From the NCBI GenBank assembly GCA_003344405.1, contig NOWV01000153.1, positions 119,300 through 183,299 on the forward strand: DNA of 64,000 nt. The letters run 5' to 3'. Position 1 is the stretch's first letter, and the number at the start of each line of letters is the position of its first letter. The notes beneath the pieces are model-generated. The model worked only from the letters and a program-made list of their open reading frames with translations. It did not search any database and was not told the DNA's origin. This DNA comes from Trichoplax sp. H2. Taxonomy: Eukaryota > Placozoa > Uniplacotomia > Trichoplacea. A program made the translations under genes and the position numbers. Shown in pieces: positions 61,626-64,000 of this stretch.

Positions 61626-64000
61626 CTATTTTTATGTAAAAGCAAAGGAAAAATTCATGAAACAAAATTGGCAATATTAGCATCGTTTCAAGTCATCAGT
61701 AATGTATCTGATCTAGAACACAGGCCTAAGAATGATATTAAGCAATTTTCCTTCACAATAACTATAAATTTATTCCCATGATCTTAACATGCAATCCACT
61801 GTTAATATTAAATGATATTATTGATTCTCAGTCACCATATTTTGCTGATTCAATTTCTTAATAGTTATGAGTACTTATTAAAGCTTGCTGGACGAGCTCT
61901 TTTAAAATTAAATTAAATCGGAATGGTAATTTATCAATGACCGTTTACTATATTGAGTGATTTTGGTAGTTAATATACCATATTGTAATTACAATCCCAA
62001 AATGTTCATTATGCAATATAATAAGCTAGCAAAATTTTATGCGCTCACATAATCAGCGACAAAAATATTATAACTATTTAAGGCAGGATCTGTTGTAATA
62101 TTTGCTCTAATTCGTACTTATATCAATCTATAAATTAATTGCTATATGCATTTTTGAAATGACTGGTAGATATCAATTCAGTCGAGGCTCACCTTTATCT
62201 TCTGCATATATCTTTCTTTCTAAAGAAATGAGGTGAAAATAGGAATAATCAATTAGTAGCCCTATCATAACTTTTTTAAAACAGATGATAGAGTTGCAGG
62301 CATGCAAATGAAATGTATGATTCTCTAAAGAGTTTACGAAGATAGTTTTCTCCCTTTATCTTTCTAGGTGCTTTTACAAGCAGGAAATGCTATCTATGGT
62401 AATTTCTATACGTTGCATAAAACGACGAAACTAATTGGCTATTAAACAATTCAATATTAATGACTTATCATGCACTAACGTTAAAAAACAAAATACTATA
62501 GGGAACAGCGATAAATAAAATCCAGCCGTTTCTATTTACTACACAAATGAAATGCAGTAGATGAAGTACTCATTTTGAATTATTACAATCCATAATACAT
62601 TTTCAGTAATAAGAAATATACTAAAATCAGAAAATATTATTGCAGTTAAATAGTAAAATAGCTATGATACAGTACATTTATGCCTCTTTGCTTGCTCTAG
62701 CGTATGGCTTCAGTTTATTATATCATGAAAAGTGATAATATAAGAATGAAGCTGCTGTTTATTCTCACATGCTTACCTATCCAGAAATTTTCATTATAAA
62801 TCATCCAATCGTTCAAAGATTGACTGGCAAATTCCATCTTACAATGCTTACATTGAATCCAATTTTGATCTCCTTCCTTGTATTCTTCGGTTATACTTGT
62901 TGGTGTATTACATTCACTACATTTGACGAAATATCGACAAGCAGCCCCTTTAAACTTGACCATCCTTTCATTGACAGTGGAGATGAGTTTGTTCTTGACA
63001 ATTTCGTGTGGCCGTTTGACAAATATAGAATTTGTAACTTTATCGATAATCGATTGACTCCTCTTGGTCTCATTTATTTTCTGATAGCAATATTGTAAAC
63101 CGATATGAGATTCCTCTTTCTTAACTACAAGGTAATGATTGTCATTTGCTAAATAATATTTGGCACATTGATAGTATAATTCTACGTCCGTATTATTCCA
63201 TTCCTTTAAACAAGAAGATAACAAGCAATAATAAATTCCATCTGGAAGATATGCAATATCTGTACGCTCGTATCCGATGTAGAGCCAATCTGATTGATGA
63301 TAGTTTGGTAAATCAAATGGCTTAACATCATCTCGTAACAAGTATGGAACAAAGTATTGACATTCTTCTCCGTTGTCGTTCTTCTCATTTGTAATTGAAC
63401 ATAGAATATCATAAGCATCCATGAGTGCCAATATAGTTTGCTTACTATTGTCGTCTAAATTAAATTTATAAATAGCATGATCAATGTAGGATCTTGATAA
63501 TTTTCCTGTTTTGCTGGCTATCTCATAGTCGCGTTGTATCTGTGCACCTCCTTGTACAAAATCTTGTAATTGAATAATAGAACGAAATATATTTAATAAC
63601 CAATTGACATTAGTTATAATAATTCCGTCGTCGCCTACTTTATCACAGTAGATGACTTCTCCTAAATCGTGTAGATACATTAGCATAGCGATTAATTCAT
63701 CATGGTTTTCATATAATCCGTATTGTTGAGACAAGGTTACTATTTGTTGCATTGTCATAATATTATGCACTTGAGAATGTCTAATTTGATTGATAATAGA
63801 AGATGCGGGTTGATTGTTACTGTTAGTAGGGAGCGATTTATTTAATATTCTAGCCATGATATACCATCGAATAGGTATAGGATTCGTAATAAATGGCAGC
63901 GATTGTACAAATGCCTTAATGATACCATGTAAACGAAGACAACATTGTCGACGCTGCTGCAGTGTCGACGGAGTACTATCAAGAGGATTGCAATCAAAAA
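61360..64000 (-). CDS. Second Roc/COR-like GTPase-Death gene, 5' part beyond the window
   Basis: A close paralogue of the 44-50 kb gene in the same orientation. Exons seen are 64,000-62,777 (end of the GTPase domain, COR-like region, zinc ribbon), a 27-nt microexon 62,219-62,193 and the Death exon 61,625-61,360. The GTPase exon matches the first gene almost residue for residue (LHDLGEVIYCDK and ITNVNWLLNIF, with CSEC and CKHC cysteines). The Death domain, in contrast, is of a different type. The exon continues past base 64,000, where G1, G3 and presumably a TPR array are expected. Splice phases agree with the first gene. Confidence 0.8.
62193..62219 (-). CDS. 27-nt microexon of the second gene
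   Basis: Acceptor tract CCTCATTTCTTTAG, donor AAAG|GTGAGC. 27 nt in phase 1, giving a charged ERKIYAEDK segment. Same length, phase and relative position as the microexon at 45,288-45,314, with flanking intron sequence recognisably related (GATATCAATTCA downstream). Confidence 0.6.
62777..64000 (-). CDS. GTPase/COR-like/zinc-ribbon exon of the second gene (partial)
   Basis: Corresponds to residues of the first gene's GTPase exon from just after the G4 motif to the donor GGATAG|GTAAGC (62,771-62,776). One in-frame difference is an extra Ser-Asn in PTNSNNQPASS. The four zinc-ribbon cysteines are kept. The window edge cuts it in the CNPLDSTPS region. Confidence 0.85.

Noticed and set aside
61626-61683. 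N-terminal extension of the Death-domain frame at 61.4 kb
   Set aside because: Lies before a splice acceptor whose phase matches the microexon; the hydrophobic stretch is intronic, not a signal peptide.

Overview
The window looks like nuclear DNA of a non-bilaterian animal. It is AT-rich (about two-thirds A+T by eye) and its genes have GT/AG introns. It holds a class A GPCR, an animal globin with the ancestral intron positions, and a family of TPR-GTPase-Death genes. A placozoan (Trichoplax or Hoilungia type) is my best guess from the overall flavour; this is inference. Six runs of exactly 20 N mark assembly gaps. At every one, sequence lying before the gap is replayed after it, with small differences or clean indels. 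The gaps therefore probably join two haplotypes, so some local duplications are assembly artefacts.

Layout. Positions 1-13,185 are a gene-poor desert with two haplotype-type gaps and one weak exon candidate (9,122-9,211). A three-exon globin lies at 13,186-14,373 (+). An intronless rhodopsin-class GPCR lies at 17,000-18,118 (-). Positions 18,119-39,290 are a second desert with only degenerate repeats. From 39,290 to the end the window is dominated by one gene family on the minus strand. It comprises a rearranged pseudogene (39.3-40.06 kb), an apparently intact gene (44.4-50.6 kb, probable first exon near 51.2 kb), a truncated pseudogene (51.6-53.5 kb) and a second gene running off the window end (61.36-64.0 kb). 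Positions 53.9-57.3 kb hold GC-richer, coding-like but broken sequence, including a possible ZP-domain fragment.

The main gene can be joined across three introns by matching splice phases. It encodes about 1,440 residues: an N-terminal helical region, a 42-residue TPR array of the kinesin-light-chain type, a Roc-like GTPase with a long insert, a COR-like region, a CxxC...CxxC zinc ribbon, a 9-residue segment from a 27-nt microexon, and a C-terminal Death domain. This looks like an innate-immune or cell-death signalling switch: repeat sensor, GTPase, Death adaptor. The second gene keeps the same chassis and microexon but carries a clearly different Death domain. The two versions of the TPR array around the 48.8 kb gap differ by exactly four 126-bp units. 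A 331-bp insertion with a 6-bp target duplication sits in the 3' UTR of the gene on one haplotype only. I regard this fast-evolving gene family as the most interesting system in the window.
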